The position numbers were made by a program, and so were the translations under genes. Shown piece after piece: positions 38,543-55,084 of a DNA stretch of 64,000 nucleotides (positions are counted from its first letter, which is position 1; each line of letters begins with the position of its first letter). Location: positions 434,001 to 498,000 of the forward strand of contig NW_020194518.1 in assembly GCF_002865645.1 (NCBI RefSeq), written 5' to 3'. This DNA is from Hyaloscypha bicolor E (taxonomy: Eukaryota > Ascomycota > Leotiomycetes > Helotiales > Hyaloscyphaceae). The notes below the pieces were generated by a model, which did no database searches, was not told the DNA's origin, and saw only the letters and a list, made by a program, of their open reading frames with translations.

Positions 38543-38862
38543 CCCACACACGCGCCAAATTTGTTAGCGAATCCAGCCTAAAAATCAAACCCCGGATTAC
38601 GTTATTTAACAGCCAGCACACTTAGGTTCTGTTAATAAACAATATTAATTAATGTGCAGTCTATATGATTACCCTCTGTAAAATTGCAAAAATTTAATTG
38701 TCATTGTTATGGAAGTTAATATAGAAAACGTTGATTTCGGCCCGGATTTCGGTGTATCACGAACTAACCGGGGGCGCGAGCCATCTCCACCAGCCATCAA
38801 ACCCCTGGTATTCCCATCGACGCTAATGTAGGTCCCTTGCAAAAATTATTTCGGAGAGAGGA

Positions 38863-38869
38863 GAGTCAT
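38863..38869 (-). promoter_or_regulatory. Possible Cpc1/Gcn4 site (ATGACTC on minus strand)
   Basis: GAGTCAT on the plus strand reads ATGACTCT on the other, 6 of 7 bases of TGACTCA. aro1 orthologues are known targets of cross-pathway control in yeast and Aspergillus, and the site is about 295 bp upstream of the start. A single imperfect 7-mer is weak evidence. Confidence 0.3.
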
Positions 38870-38876
38870 AAAATTT

Positions 38877-38922
38877 ACACTCACACTCACACTCACACTC
38901 ACACTCACACACTCACACTCAC
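38877..38922. repeat. (CACACT)n microsatellite in aro1 leader
   Basis: About seven near-perfect CACACT/ACTCAC hexamers directly after the possible Cpc1 site, likely within or next to the transcribed leader. Confidence 0.85.
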
Positions 38923-39151
38923 CTCGTCGCCTTCCTCTACTGTGCCGTGCAGTCCTGTCCCAGCCTCAGCTGCTGCCCATCCGAACCATCAAATAGATCA
39001 CCTTCTGTATCCGGGTCCCCGAAACCCATTTGCAATTGCAATTGCAGTTGCGGTGCCCAACCGAACATCGCATGGACACACACCTCTCTGCCTCTTTAAA
39101 GCCCTTGCATCGCGAGTGTCTCTGCATTTGAGAGCAGACGCCCCAATTTGA

Positions 39152-45116
<5,965 letters not shown>

Positions 45117-47285
45117 TCACTCGTGCGCGCGGCGCCGGCTCCTGGAGAGATCAACATGATCAGGGTGAACGACTCTGAGATGTCGGGTGAGCGCATCGTT
45201 CCTGCTGAACGTCTTCTCCTCCGTACACAGCGGGCAGTGGACCTTCTGCTTCCTGGCGTTGTGGATCGTATCCTCGTGCCGCGTCAGATCGTACGGGCGC
45301 GAGAAGATGGTGTTGCACGGCTTGCCTGTTGACGGGTTGATTCTCTCACACTGTGTCAGGTCAGCATATGCGCTCGATTTCATCTTGAATACTGATGGAT
45401 TTGAAATTGGAAGAGGAATTGGAATTGGAATTGGGGTTGAATCAGCAGCCTTTGCTGCACGTACCTTGTGTGGTCCCGCTTGAGAATTGCGCTGCGCCGC
45501 TGAGGTCATACCGCTCCCATCCCCGCTGGCGATCGCCGCCGCCGAGTTTCGATGGCCTTCACGTTTGTGTCGTTGCAGCTTCGCTGGAGTGTCGAATCGT
45601 AAGGTGCAGCCGTGGTATGTGCATGTGTATGTTCCTGTATCGGCAGACGTCGTTGGGGGCTTTTTGCTCTCCGAGTGTTCGGGCGCATACTCGCTGCTAC
45701 TCGATTCCATTGAGGTCAGCGTCGCGGGAAAATCCTCGCTGAGGTTGGAGAGATTGCTGGGTTGTCTGCGCGACTGAGGAACAAAAGGATACTGCTGCGG
45801 GAGTTGTCGAACACTGCCCGCCACAGCAGGAGGCACGAAGTTGAACGCGCCCTGCTGCTGCTGTGTAGCTTGCGAGGATGTTGAATAGGTCGAGGAGCTT
45901 TCCCGCCGTGTAGTAGCCATGCTTCCGTAGCTGCGTTGTGATGCATTCTCATCCGCCTCCGAGAGGTCGTGGGAGATGATGGGTTGCTGTCGGTAACGCG
46001 ATGGGTGGCCTTGGCTTTGCTGCTGGGGCGGGAATAGTGGTGTATTGGCGTCCTCCCCGCTCTCGTGGTAGACGAGGTCAACATCCTTTGGGGAGATTGT
46101 CTTCGGAGTTGTCTGCTCTGGGGATGTTCGTTCAAGCTGCCTCTGAAATGCCATTGCATCATTCTCCGCCTTCTGCTGCTCACGCATATGTGTTGCCGTC
46201 CCAAATCTCAAGTTGGGAGACTGGACCCCAAAATTGTTCCTGGACGGTGCAAGAGGAGAACCTTGTCGAAATGGAGAACGTTCTCGGGAAGGGATTGTAA
46301 GGGGAACTTGTGTGTTCGATGCACTCAGATGTTGACTGTTCGCAGCCTGGAGTCTTTGTGAGAAGACATCGTTTTGAGGTGAGAGAGTGACAGTGGATGG
46401 TGCAGGAGTCGAAGTCGGAGGCGCAGAAGTTATCTGGAAACTGGGATTGTATAGTTCGTCCGCGTAGATGTCCGTCATGGTTCTATCGAGTTTGGGCATT
46501 GTGTTTCTGTATGCTTGATGGTCGCAGTGTTGTAAGTATTCATTCAACCATGAATCGAACAATGAAGTCTCACCACGTTTTTGCCTCTCCTCCTCATGCG
46601 ATGGTGGCGTGGAAGGCGAATATGAGTCACGGGCTGTTGCTGATGCTATTGACGGTCTGCCCGAGTGGTTGAATTCCGGTGCAGGCATCAGTTCCGCGTC
46701 ACCAGTCGGCTTTGGGAGACCATCGTGGCCCATTGTGAAAGCAAAGTTGGAGTTGTGGTAAAAGTTCGAGTAGTGTGGCGGGAGAAAGCTTTCTTGGGAC
46801 GGCGTATGCGCTGGGGTCAAAGGCTTCGACGAGGTAGGCTGAAAGTCGTGGAAGTCATGATAGAGATCCCCAACCACCTGCGGATTCGAAGTGTTCGCCG
46901 TATATGGTGATGCCGGCCCCGCTGAGCCCAGCGAACTCAGAGAACTCTCGCGGTGGTGGACTCTCGTCGTCGATCGTGGTGTAAGCTGGCCGTTCTCGAG
47001 CCAACTATTGTGATTGTCAGCCGGCATCAACGACTGTGCCTGGTTCAAGTTGTAGTGTTGGTAGTCGAACAATGGCTGATCCTCGAACGAGAAGATGGGG
47101 TTCGCCGTTGCTGCGTGCTGTGGTTGCGGGGTCGAGATGTTTGCGTTCGACGACCAGTTGTTCGGGATGGAAAGTGTTTGATGTTGGAAGGAATGCTGTT
47201 GACGTCGATGCGGAATGGTAGCTGATGCTAACATAGTGCGAGTTGAAGGGTGTGGATGCAGAAACTTTTGGGATCGAGTCGCCAC
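45117..47285 (-). CDS. C2H2 zinc-finger transcription factor
   Basis: Probable nuclear DNA-binding regulator. Two exons, 47285-45465 and 45350-45117, give 684 residues. The intron 45464-45351 (114 bp, GTACGT...GCTGACCTGACACAG) is a multiple of three and open, so retention would insert 38 residues (722 aa). Splicing is preferred because it creates GPHKCERINPSTGKPC, a natural finger start. The N-terminal 550 residues are Ser/Gln/Pro-rich and disordered. Fingers: CTYHGC...HKREGH near 554-577; CERINPSTGKPC...HEDTIH near 608-637; CPLC...HLRVVH near 645-668; then a basic tail SRSRRRAHE. The ATG at 47285 is used; a second Met at codon 18 is possible. I do not recognise a named orthologue. It has a 3-kb upstream region and converges on aro1. 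Confidence 0.85.
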   Translation of the reverse strand: MATRSQKFLHPHPSTRTMLASATIPHRRQQHSFQHQTLSIPNNWSSNANISTPQPQHAATANPIFSFEDQPLFDYQHYNLNQAQSLMPADNHNSWLENGQLTPRSTTRVHHRESSLSSLGSAGPASPYTANTSNPQVVGDLYHDFHDFQPTSSKPLTPAHTPSQESFLPPHYSNFYHNSNFAFTMGHDGLPKPTGDAELMPAPEFNHSGRPSIASATARDSYSPSTPPSHEEERQKRGETSLFDSWLNEYLQHCDHQAYRNTMPKLDRTMTDIYADELYNPSFQITSAPPTSTPAPSTVTLSPQNDVFSQRLQAANSQHLSASNTQVPLTIPSRERSPFRQGSPLAPSRNNFGVQSPNLRFGTATHMREQQKAENDAMAFQRQLERTSPEQTTPKTISPKDVDLVYHESGEDANTPLFPPQQQSQGHPSRYRQQPIISHDLSEADENASQRSYGSMATTRRESSSTYSTSSQATQQQQGAFNFVPPAVAGSVRQLPQQYPFVPQSRRQPSNLSNLSEDFPATLTSMESSSSEYAPEHSESKKPPTTSADTGTYTCTYHGCTLRFDTPAKLQRHKREGHRNSAAAIASGDGSGMTSAAQRNSQAGPHKVRAAKAADSTPIPIPIPLPISNPSVFKMKSSAYADLTQCERINPSTGKPCNTIFSRPYDLTRHEDTIHNARKQKVHCPLCTEEKTFSRNDALTRHLRVVHPDHVDLSRSRRRAHE

Positions 47286-50245
47286 TTATAAGGGTAAGGG
47301 CTATGACTGGGTGCCAAGGCAAGTGGAAAGGCCTAGAAGGTGGCTTGCGTGTCTCGTAATCGGTTGGTCATGTGCTCGTAAGGGGCAATGGGGTATTGTC
47401 AGCTCCTCGAGTGTATAGGCTGGCTGGTAGAGTTCAGAGTATTTGTGTTGCAGAGTCGTCGGTATTCCTCGGGCTCTTCATGTTGGGGCGAGCAGCGATA
47501 TAACCCATACCGTCACACCCCTGGCAGCGATGCAGTGCAGAAAACGCGGACATTCAGATTTTTTGGGGTGGTGTCACTGGCGTGGAGTGAGTCCAATAAT
47601 GACGCACGACGGGCAGCCCCTCCCTCGGGGGCCCTCAGACTCCCATGCGACCCCCCTGACCCACCACACCGTGCCGATCAAGCCAACCTGGCTGGCCTTG
47701 CCCGATGCAGCATAGCGCGCAGCGATGGAAGCAGATATCCCGCTTCTAGAGGTTCAGAGCCGCTGAGGTTTGTCAGCCGAAAACAGAGCGAGCTGTCGAG
47801 GGCACAGCCACAACGGAAAACCTGGCACTCCTCAGGGAGCCTCTCTGACTGGTTCGCTTGCACGCAAGCGACGGGTATCGGATGAGGCCGATCGAGCCCT
47901 CCCTAGAAGAGCTGAGTGCCCTCTGCGACTGAATACGAAGTATGCATAGCTTGCAAGAGAGATCTGCATCTCCACGTCCACGTCGTGTTTCTGATAAGGA
48001 GATACGAGGACCCGATAACCTTGTTTTGCGCGCTTCACGATTGTGGCTGGAGGAAGGGGAGAGGGAGAGACATCTAACTGGGAGGCTGAGATCGCTTGAT
48101 TATTCCCAACGCTATCGCAAGGACCTGAGCAGAGATCTGATCATTACTACGTACTTACTGCCGGATCTCGTAACTTCGTACTTACAACATAACGTTCTTA
48201 AAATATCTCCGAAGCGATCAGCAGGGGCCATCAAGCTGCCGAAAACACGAACAGCCTGCCACTCGAACGCTTGGCTCGGCGGGACTTGACATCTGACTGC
48301 GAAGTTTGGATAATGCGACACCCCTTTTGAGTAGGATATCGTGTGTCCGACTTTGGCCCGACTTCGTACGGGGTGCGACACCGGGCCCACGTAAGCAAAA
48401 AGAACGGACACAACGCAGCTGACTCGCTGTGTAACACCCACGCGGCCGTAACTCCGAAAACCATCCATAACACAGCACAACAACGATAGTAAACTGGAAT
48501 CAACCAGCGGGCGCAGACACCGGACATTCGGCACTGCACCTCACAGCTGGTCTGGCTTGCGTTAACTCCGCACCGAGGAAGAGAGAACTGCATGAGGTGT
48601 TAACGATACATAGCGACAAATCTGCGAGGCTGCAGGCGCTGGATCCAGATGGCAGTGTACTTGCTGTACATTGAAGTGCCGGATCGGGTGGATCAACTAC
48701 CACCACACGGCCCGCAAACGACAGGGCGACCCAGGATGTTGTCTTTTGTTTTTGGGAGCCTGTGTCCCTGGGCAAGCTGACGGACTCATGCAGGGCGGCC
48801 ACGTTTTCCCCGCACGATCCAAATTTCAGGGTCAGGGCCTTGGGAGCGCTTTCACCAATGCAGATATGGGATCTGGGATCTGGGATGTGGGATCTGGGAT
48901 CTTGGTTCTGGGTTCTGGGCGAGCCACGGGAGCGAAATCTGAAGGCCGCTGTGGCTGAGCCTGCCGCTACGGATGCCGAGACGGGAGTGTGGAAGTCTCT
49001 AGCGGAGGTCTGGAGTTCTGGAAGATTTCCGCGCGCCAGTCAAGCCACAGACAGACTTTTGTTGCGCTGGACGGCTGGCGGCTGGCCACACGGTGTGGCT
49101 TGTAAAGATTTTCTCCACGGACACGCTCCGGCTCCATGCGAATTCTGATTTTGTGGGCGCACTTTTTCCGCAGCCGGCGCAGCTGCACGACGGTGTTTGA
49201 CGTCCAGGTCGCTCCAAAAGAGGCCGACAATATTCAATCGGAGAAGCCGTTGGCATGCATCAACCCAAGACGGCAGGATGTTCCCAACCATTTGCTGTGG
49301 GCAGTGGGCACACATGCAGCGCAAAACGTCGAGTTTTCATCCCTTCAAATCCCGCGCGGCCGAGCCTGCCGGTTGGGCCCGACATTGTGCACACTCACTG
49401 CACCGGGCCCCCCTCCCATGCACTCAGACGGCTCTTTGCTTGCATGCTGGCATGCTGGCATGTTGCTGCTATCCGCTCCTTTTTCTTCCCCGGCCTGTCT
49501 CTTGAGTCTCGTTCCTTCGATAAGCTGCCGGACCCCCTCCACCCCTCCATCTCGAGCACCAACGTCGAGACGCATCCGTAATCCCAGAGCCGTCAATCAG
49601 GACACGATCCGCAATCATCTTCCCTTCTTCGGATGCTTGCTGTGCGGAATCCTGTAACGAAGCAGAGTGACCTGTCCTTTGATTCTTGCAAGCTGCAAGT
49701 CGGCGCGGGTGTTTCTATTGTTAGGGCTCCCAGCGATCTCGGCGATCTCTGGCAGGGGCCATGACCGTGATGTAATTGAGGTCGCATCTTGCCAGTGATA
49801 TTGGCTTCTCATAAACTTGGCAGGCTCATGTACTGTGTGTTGCTGGTCCTCGCCTTGCTTCATCGCAAGGAAGTTGCCTTGTCTCTCAAAAGATTCGATT
49901 CTATAATTAGTGTGCAGTCCATGAGGCTGGAGCAGGGCCAACCCAACCGTGGAAAGACAACAAGATATTGAATGGCGGTACGTACCGTTCTCAGATCCAT
50001 AAGCTCCTCAAATCCAAGCATATTCGGCTGGGGCTGTGTTGGTTTAGAGGGAACGTTCAAATAGGAATTCGAGATGGGCTGGCTGGCTTGCTTGGAAGAC
50101 GAGAGCGCGCTCTAGGGAACCAGCATTTCAATCACGTGCCCGTGCTACAAAGCTAAGGTTAACGTTGGCTCCCTCAACCCCTGCAAGAAAGTCAACAACG
50201 GCCCGCGGAGCTTTCTTCAGACGTTCAACCTCACACTACGTGCTC
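47286..50245. other. 3-kb divergent intergenic region
   Basis: The upstream DNA of the zinc-finger gene (minus) and of the complex I assembly factor (plus). Many overlapping short frames exist on both strands but none shows a domain, splice structure or consistent coding character. Holds a heptad repeat at 48,864-48,919 and a small GCATGCTG repeat near 49,441-49,463. A long unshared promoter is common for regulators, but no specific site can be claimed. Confidence 0.55.
48864..48919. repeat. Heptad tandem repeat (ATCTGGG)n
   Basis: Five in-register units of ATCTGGG or a one-base variant, then degenerate TTCTGGG copies. G-rich on the plus strand, with GGG runs every seven bases, so G-quadruplex formation is conceivable. 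Confidence 0.85.
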
Positions 50246-51014
50246 ATGATGTCAACAATTCCCATTGGTCCCATACGAAAAGCGTGGCATAGGTGGAAAT
50301 CCTTACAACTGCCCTGGCGCAAAAGATTTCTCGTTGGTACGCAAATTTCTAGAACTCCACTGCCCACCACAACAGCCCTTGAGCACCCAGCTTACTTTGT
50401 CTCCAGGCCTTGACCTCCAGGGCAATACGTTCTGGGAGTTCCGCGACACCCTTTCTTCTCACAAAAACCGCATGCGTCGGATTGTGCAATACCCTGCCTC
50501 CACCCATTATAGCGATATCAAGATCTCTCCCCAATGGCATCAATGGCTCCGCCACACCCGACATGATCCACCTTCTCTTATTGAACAGTCACAAGATCTC
50601 ATGCGACAGCGGAATTTGAAGGTTCTGGCCGCAGAGGCTGATGCGAGATGGGCTGCCAAGCCTAGTTTTCTAGACGCTCCAGGTCAGGCGCGGGGACAGC
50701 CGTTGCCTGCACTGGAAGTCGAGGATCCTGGTGGCAATGCAAACGTGGCAGATTCGAAGAATACGGTTGGTGCGAGAAGCCCTATAGGAGGCGGGCCAGA
50801 GGACATGTCTGCAGAGAGACGAGGGAAGGGGGAGCAAAAGGACAAAATACAGGCTGTCGATGGCAAAGGACATCATATCCGCGTGAGGCCTGGGCAGGAA
50901 AACAATTCAGAGGTAGAGAGCAAAAAAGAAAAAGAGGATCCGTGGAAACAAACACGTCGGGGCGAAAAGTGGCAACCAACTGCTTGGGATGGAAATATAG
51001 CAGTTCGTCGGTGA
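50246..51014 (+). CDS. NDUFAF2: Complex I assembly factor, NDUFAF2/B17.2L type (NDUFA12 family)
   Basis: Mitochondrial NDUFA12-paralogue chaperone that helps a late stage of NADH:ubiquinone oxidoreductase assembly. Exon 1 is 50246-50336 and exon 2 is 50407-51014, with a 70-bp intron (GTACGC...CAG). Together they give 232 residues. The start codes for MMSTIPIGPIRKAWHRWKSL; an in-frame ATG at 50165 would add an unlikely leader, and a second Met at 50249 is equally possible. After the junction comes GLDLQGNTFWEFRD, then RRIVQYP and PQWHQWLRHTRHDPPS, the family signature. The C-terminal half (about 120-232) is hydrophilic, charged and low in complexity, as is typical of fungal members. Confidence in the family is high; the distinction from the structural subunit NDUFA12 rests on length and tail. 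Confidence 0.88.
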
Positions 51015-51194
51015 TAGTGTTCCCAACCATCACCCACAACTTGGCATTTTCTCGGTTTCCAATTCCATGTTTTCGGTTTCTGGAGATCTCGGCCGCCCGA
51101 GGGCGCTCCTGTGTCGAGTATATTTCGCAATATCCTCATCCTCTCGTCCTACAGATGCGTAAAGCCTTCTCTGCCATCTCGTCTGTAGCTCTCT

Positions 51195-51644
51195 TTATGC
51201 CCTGCCAGGTCCACCAAGCGTGAATATCTCCCTGAGAGCGGCGTTAATCATGCGATTTGCTTTCTTGAGAACAGTGAGCAGAATCATCGACGCTCCAGCT
51301 AGAATGGTTGCCATGGCCATGAAGATCATCGCGATCCTGAAGAGGGTCAGGAGGCACATAGCCAGACCAAGCAAGGTAACCCTGAGCATATGCATTATGC
51401 CTTTCTCAATCTACAAAAAGTTGATAGTTTTTCTCACAGATCTCTAGTATCAACTTTCATCCGCCTCCAAAATCGCATCGACTTTGGCCTGACCATCCTC
51501 GGGCTTTGGGTGGTTAGCAGAATATTCGGCCGTTTGGAGACAACCTACCAAAGCCCTCACTATGTAATCTTCCATAAACCGTCTCCTCAACTCCCCACTG
51601 CTGTCTTCTGTGTGAAGCGGAAGAAGCAACACTGTGCGTGACAT
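51195..51644 (-). CDS. Putative small gene with hydrophobic C-terminal part
   Basis: Two adjacent minus-strand frames. The first, 51644-51450, codes 64 residues of mixed, protein-like sequence (LRRRFMEDYIVRALVGCLQ). The second, 51395-51195, codes 66 residues with one or two membrane-like stretches (MLRVTLLGLAMCLLTLF and AMIFMAMATILAGASMILL). A small intron could join them (donor GTTGAT, acceptor AAAG), but both sites are weak and the usual TAG acceptor gives a frame shift. They may be separate or not genes at all. It lies just downstream of the assembly factor on the opposite strand. Confidence 0.3.
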
Positions 51645-51860
51645 TTTTTGGGAACTAGTCTCAATTTATGTCTACCGTGGTGCGAAGGGCGAGTTAGGAA
51701 ATATGGTCAGATGAGCGGCGTGTAGCTCAGGCCCTCTTGTATAACAACAGATGAGGCTTGATGTGGCTGAAGGAGCGGCGATGTTGAGGGATTCGACTGG
51801 TTTGTGTTTTATGGTGAATCAAAGTGGTTTTTGCTTCCCACTTATTGTTCTAACTGTTTA

Positions 51861-54025
51861 CCAGTGACTTACGACCGAGGAAGGTTCGAGATTTAACCCG
51901 ACTTTCCTTTAGTAATGGGCTTTGCACACCACACCTGTTTGACAGCAGCAACTTGTTCCAACCAACCGACAGAAAATTGAGAATCCTTTCCTCGGACAGC
52001 TCCACACCTGAGAGGTTTATCAAGTCATCTCGAGGCGATTTCCCAAAGGTGCCTCTCCCAACCCCAGTTGGCTCTGGACGAAGCAATCCCAGCGCTTGCA
52101 TCCAGTTTCGCCTAGGTGACCTCTACAAGAAACAGAACCCGATCTTCGAAGTGCGTCGTGGGCTCGATAGCACGTTCATCGGCTCCGCCGCAAGGATGGC
52201 GCAAACTCACCTCCCAGATAACAAGCAAGAGAGTGAAGTTTCATAAAGGAACAACAGTTGAACTCGATGCCGTTTAGCAAGAGGGATTTCTGGGATCTTT
52301 TAAAGGGTATCGTCACAGATAAACCACAAACGTCTGATAAAGTGGTCAATGAACGTGGGGACGAGGAGCGCCGCGGAGTAGTCGAGGCTGCATTGTCTAC
52401 AAATGTAAGCTCTGGCGATAGCTTAAGAGAGTTGATAACAAAGGCGTTGACGTCGCCATCCGAAAAGGAAGCCGAGCGACCCCCCAAAAAAACCAGGGCG
52501 GATTTTGTGGCCAAGCACTCGTCAGGGACACCGAGACTACAAGAGGCTGCTAGGATTCTCCATATAGAAGATGCTGAGGCCCCATGGATAAACGAATGAA
52601 TCCTGCCAAAAGCCTCTACCACCACCAACCTGCAGGCATTGCCTGGATGGCCAATACCATAAACAAGGGTGGTTGCATTCTCGCTGACGATTTGAGCCTC
52701 GGAAGGACCATAGAAACCCTCGGGCCCAGTGCCCATATTGTCAACGAGCGAGGCCGTGGAGCTGGGGATCTACGAAGCCATTCTTTATTATCGTACCTCT
52801 GATAATCTTGAAGTCATGGCAAGGTAAGGCAGCTATGTTCCTGGACAGCAATTTCACAGTCCACACATATGCGACGCAAATCAGCAAGAAGACTCCAACC
52901 GGGGGAGACATCGCAACTAAGAGTCACTAAGATATCTACCTTACTACATACAAATACTTCAGGCTCCACCATGGGGAACCGGCCAACGAGAAATGGCAAA
53001 AGCAAAATCCTGACGCACGGCTCGATAACTCTCCAAATATTGAAGGCCTTTTCGGTCTTGTCGTTGCAAGTGAGGCCCATGCCCCCGAATACACAGATGG
53101 CAAATTTTAACATCAAAGGTAGACTTCGTGGCACTGCGGACAGCCACGCCAGCTGAAAACCGTGACACCGACGTCACCGGGCTCCTCATCTCTTCCGCCC
53201 AAACTCATTATGGGAGAAATTAGGGTGTAAGAGAGGTATAAACCCAGTCAGACCCACGAGGCGATGGGCGTGCGACCCCCACGCAATGGACCGATACTTG
53301 TCTACCGAAGAGAATCAAGTGAGGCGTGCAAAGATGTTAGGAAGGGTCTACGAAGTTGTTCGTCCTAAGGGCACGTATGGAATGTTGACGGCAGAATCGT
53401 TGGGGATGATTTCCCCCTTTAGTAGTCCTCGATTGGCTATAAAAAATTGGATTCGGTAACCAGCAAGCGTATGAATGAGATCATGGCCGAGAATAAGGAG
53501 GTGTTGTACATACCCAACGAAGTGACTGGGGAGATTATTATAGATGGACTGAAGGCTCGGAATCTCGTCCAATCGATGACGTGGCTGCCAATTGCAGATT
53601 TAGAGTGGACTGCGGAGAGGATATCCGGAGCACTGGAAAAGCTCACGGGACTTTATCCTCGATGTACATCGTGAGTTCTGGACTGTTAGACTCGGGCTTG
53701 ATACTAGAAATACGCTCAGTATTCAGCTGCTCGAAGCAATACCCGCGCAATCACCAAAAATGCAGGCGCTTGCGCGTACTGTTGCTGACGTTGTATACAT
53801 TCTCGACACCGAGCTCGTTGCCCAGATCAAGTACCCCTACGAATAGCTGTTTCTGGAATCATATCTCAAGTAATGTGGAGTTGATGCTGGCCCTCGACAT
53901 TCTGATACGACACAGCTGGGCGGAGATGAATACGCCGCCATATTTAACTTCGACGTGGACAATTTGAAGGTCCTAGTAACATCATATCGTGTTGTTGGGC
54001 TGAGTCTTGATCTCTAGTACCTCGT
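51861..54025 (+). pseudogene. Decayed SNF2-family helicase
   Basis: Pieces of a SNF2 ATPase follow in the right order but in different frames. First is a linker region around 52,258-52,598 (RDFWDLLKGIV). Then LYHHQPAGIAWMAN with motif I reading DDLSLGRTIET (about 52,620-52,720), where the Walker Lys is Arg. Motif Ia follows as PLIILKSWQGK at about 52,796, then HTYATQISKKTPTGG at about 52,862. Motif II is SEAH instead of DEAH at about 53,070, and motif III is TATPAENRDTDVTGLL at about 53,137. Later come SPKMQALARTVADVV near 53,755 and a helicase C-terminal motif LVTSYRVVGLSLDL followed by a stop at about 54,017. Several frameshifts and changed catalytic residues make it inactive. Part of 51,861-52,246 may be its N-terminus. 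Composition is normal, so decay was by indels rather than RIP. Confidence 0.75.
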
Positions 54026-55084
54026 CTGGCGATGGTTCTTCTCGTCGTCTGTCAAGATCTTGCTCATTTGAACGCCCTACGCGTGCTCTGAAATCTATGC
54101 CCGCCGCCACTCACTTCTCTCTGTCTCGTCACCTGTCGGGATTCGTTGAAACGAACGCTCTCCCTGCTGTGGAAGCTCGTCTCGGTACGCACTCACCGCT
54201 CTCGCTACTGCGAAAAAGCCTACTCTATTGGAGAATTTCCGCTTCTATTCAATATCCTCGGCGCCTCTAATCCCAAGCCTTAGAGAATAGGAAATGGTTA
54301 TGCATTGTTGAGAGCGCTACCGTATTCGTGTAATTCTTTACGAGCAGACAGGGTTTACGTGGTAGTATATACTTCTGTAGCTGAGGATCGAGGAGGGATA
54401 TAAGTTAGAGGGTTTCTCTAGAAGGCTTCTCCTTACCCTACGACAGCTGCTATAACGTCGATAGTCTCTTCCTGGCTCGATTAAAACGCAGTCAAAACGA
54501 GGGCTTCCAAATAATTCGCCGTGGACGTATGATTAGTCGTCCGCGAAGGGAGCAGAGAGAGGAGGGGAGGAGGCGAAGTAAAAGAGTCGATGGGATGGTG
54601 GAATAGAAGATAGAGTCGATACAACAATGTTGAGGTCCAGAGGGATGTGGCCTTGTCCTCCTACACGCTTAAATCAAGAGTAAACCCCTGAGAATCTCAG
54701 AAAGGATTCAGGGTGACATTATTTGAAGACGTAGTATTATAACGATCGAGGTAAAAGCCACTCCTCCGCCAGTTTTTCATAAACAATCTTACCATATCAC
54801 TCTGGACAGTTGGGAAAGGCTCCGGGCGGTCAATGAACCGCTGCGATACGTCGAAATGTACTCTTATAAAGCTTTGAACTCCCCTCGACACTCGATGGCC
54901 ACGCGACCCGCTGCTTTGTACTTCTAGACGCCCACAGCCCCCGCACCGAGCCCTCCAGAGTAAATATCTTCGTGGCTACACTATATCCTTCTCGAATTAT
55001 AGTCCCTTTCCGCCAGAGATCTACCAACCATTCGCACTTTAGATCACGAAACGTCCGATTGGAACATGTCCCGTAGACTAAGTC
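54026..55084. other. Gene-poor stretch with a possible minus-strand relic
   Basis: No intact gene. Two minus-strand frames at 55120-54830 and 54891-54697 look protein-like (CEWLVDLWRKGTIIREGY, then SFIRVHFDVSQRFIDRPEPF) and overlap at a point where a frameshift would join them. I cannot place them in a family. They could be the relic of another gene. Confidence 0.35.

Noticed and set aside
38837..39151. 104-codon ORF directly upstream of aro1
   Set aside because: Built on the CACACT microsatellite (Thr-His repeats) and lies in the aro1 leader.
45123..47418. Plus-strand ORFs across the zinc-finger gene
   Set aside because: Shadows of the minus-strand coding region, which carries three clear C2H2 fingers.
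52176..52736. 186-codon minus-strand ORF
   Set aside because: Antisense to SNF2 helicase motifs on the plus strand; its own sequence has no domain.
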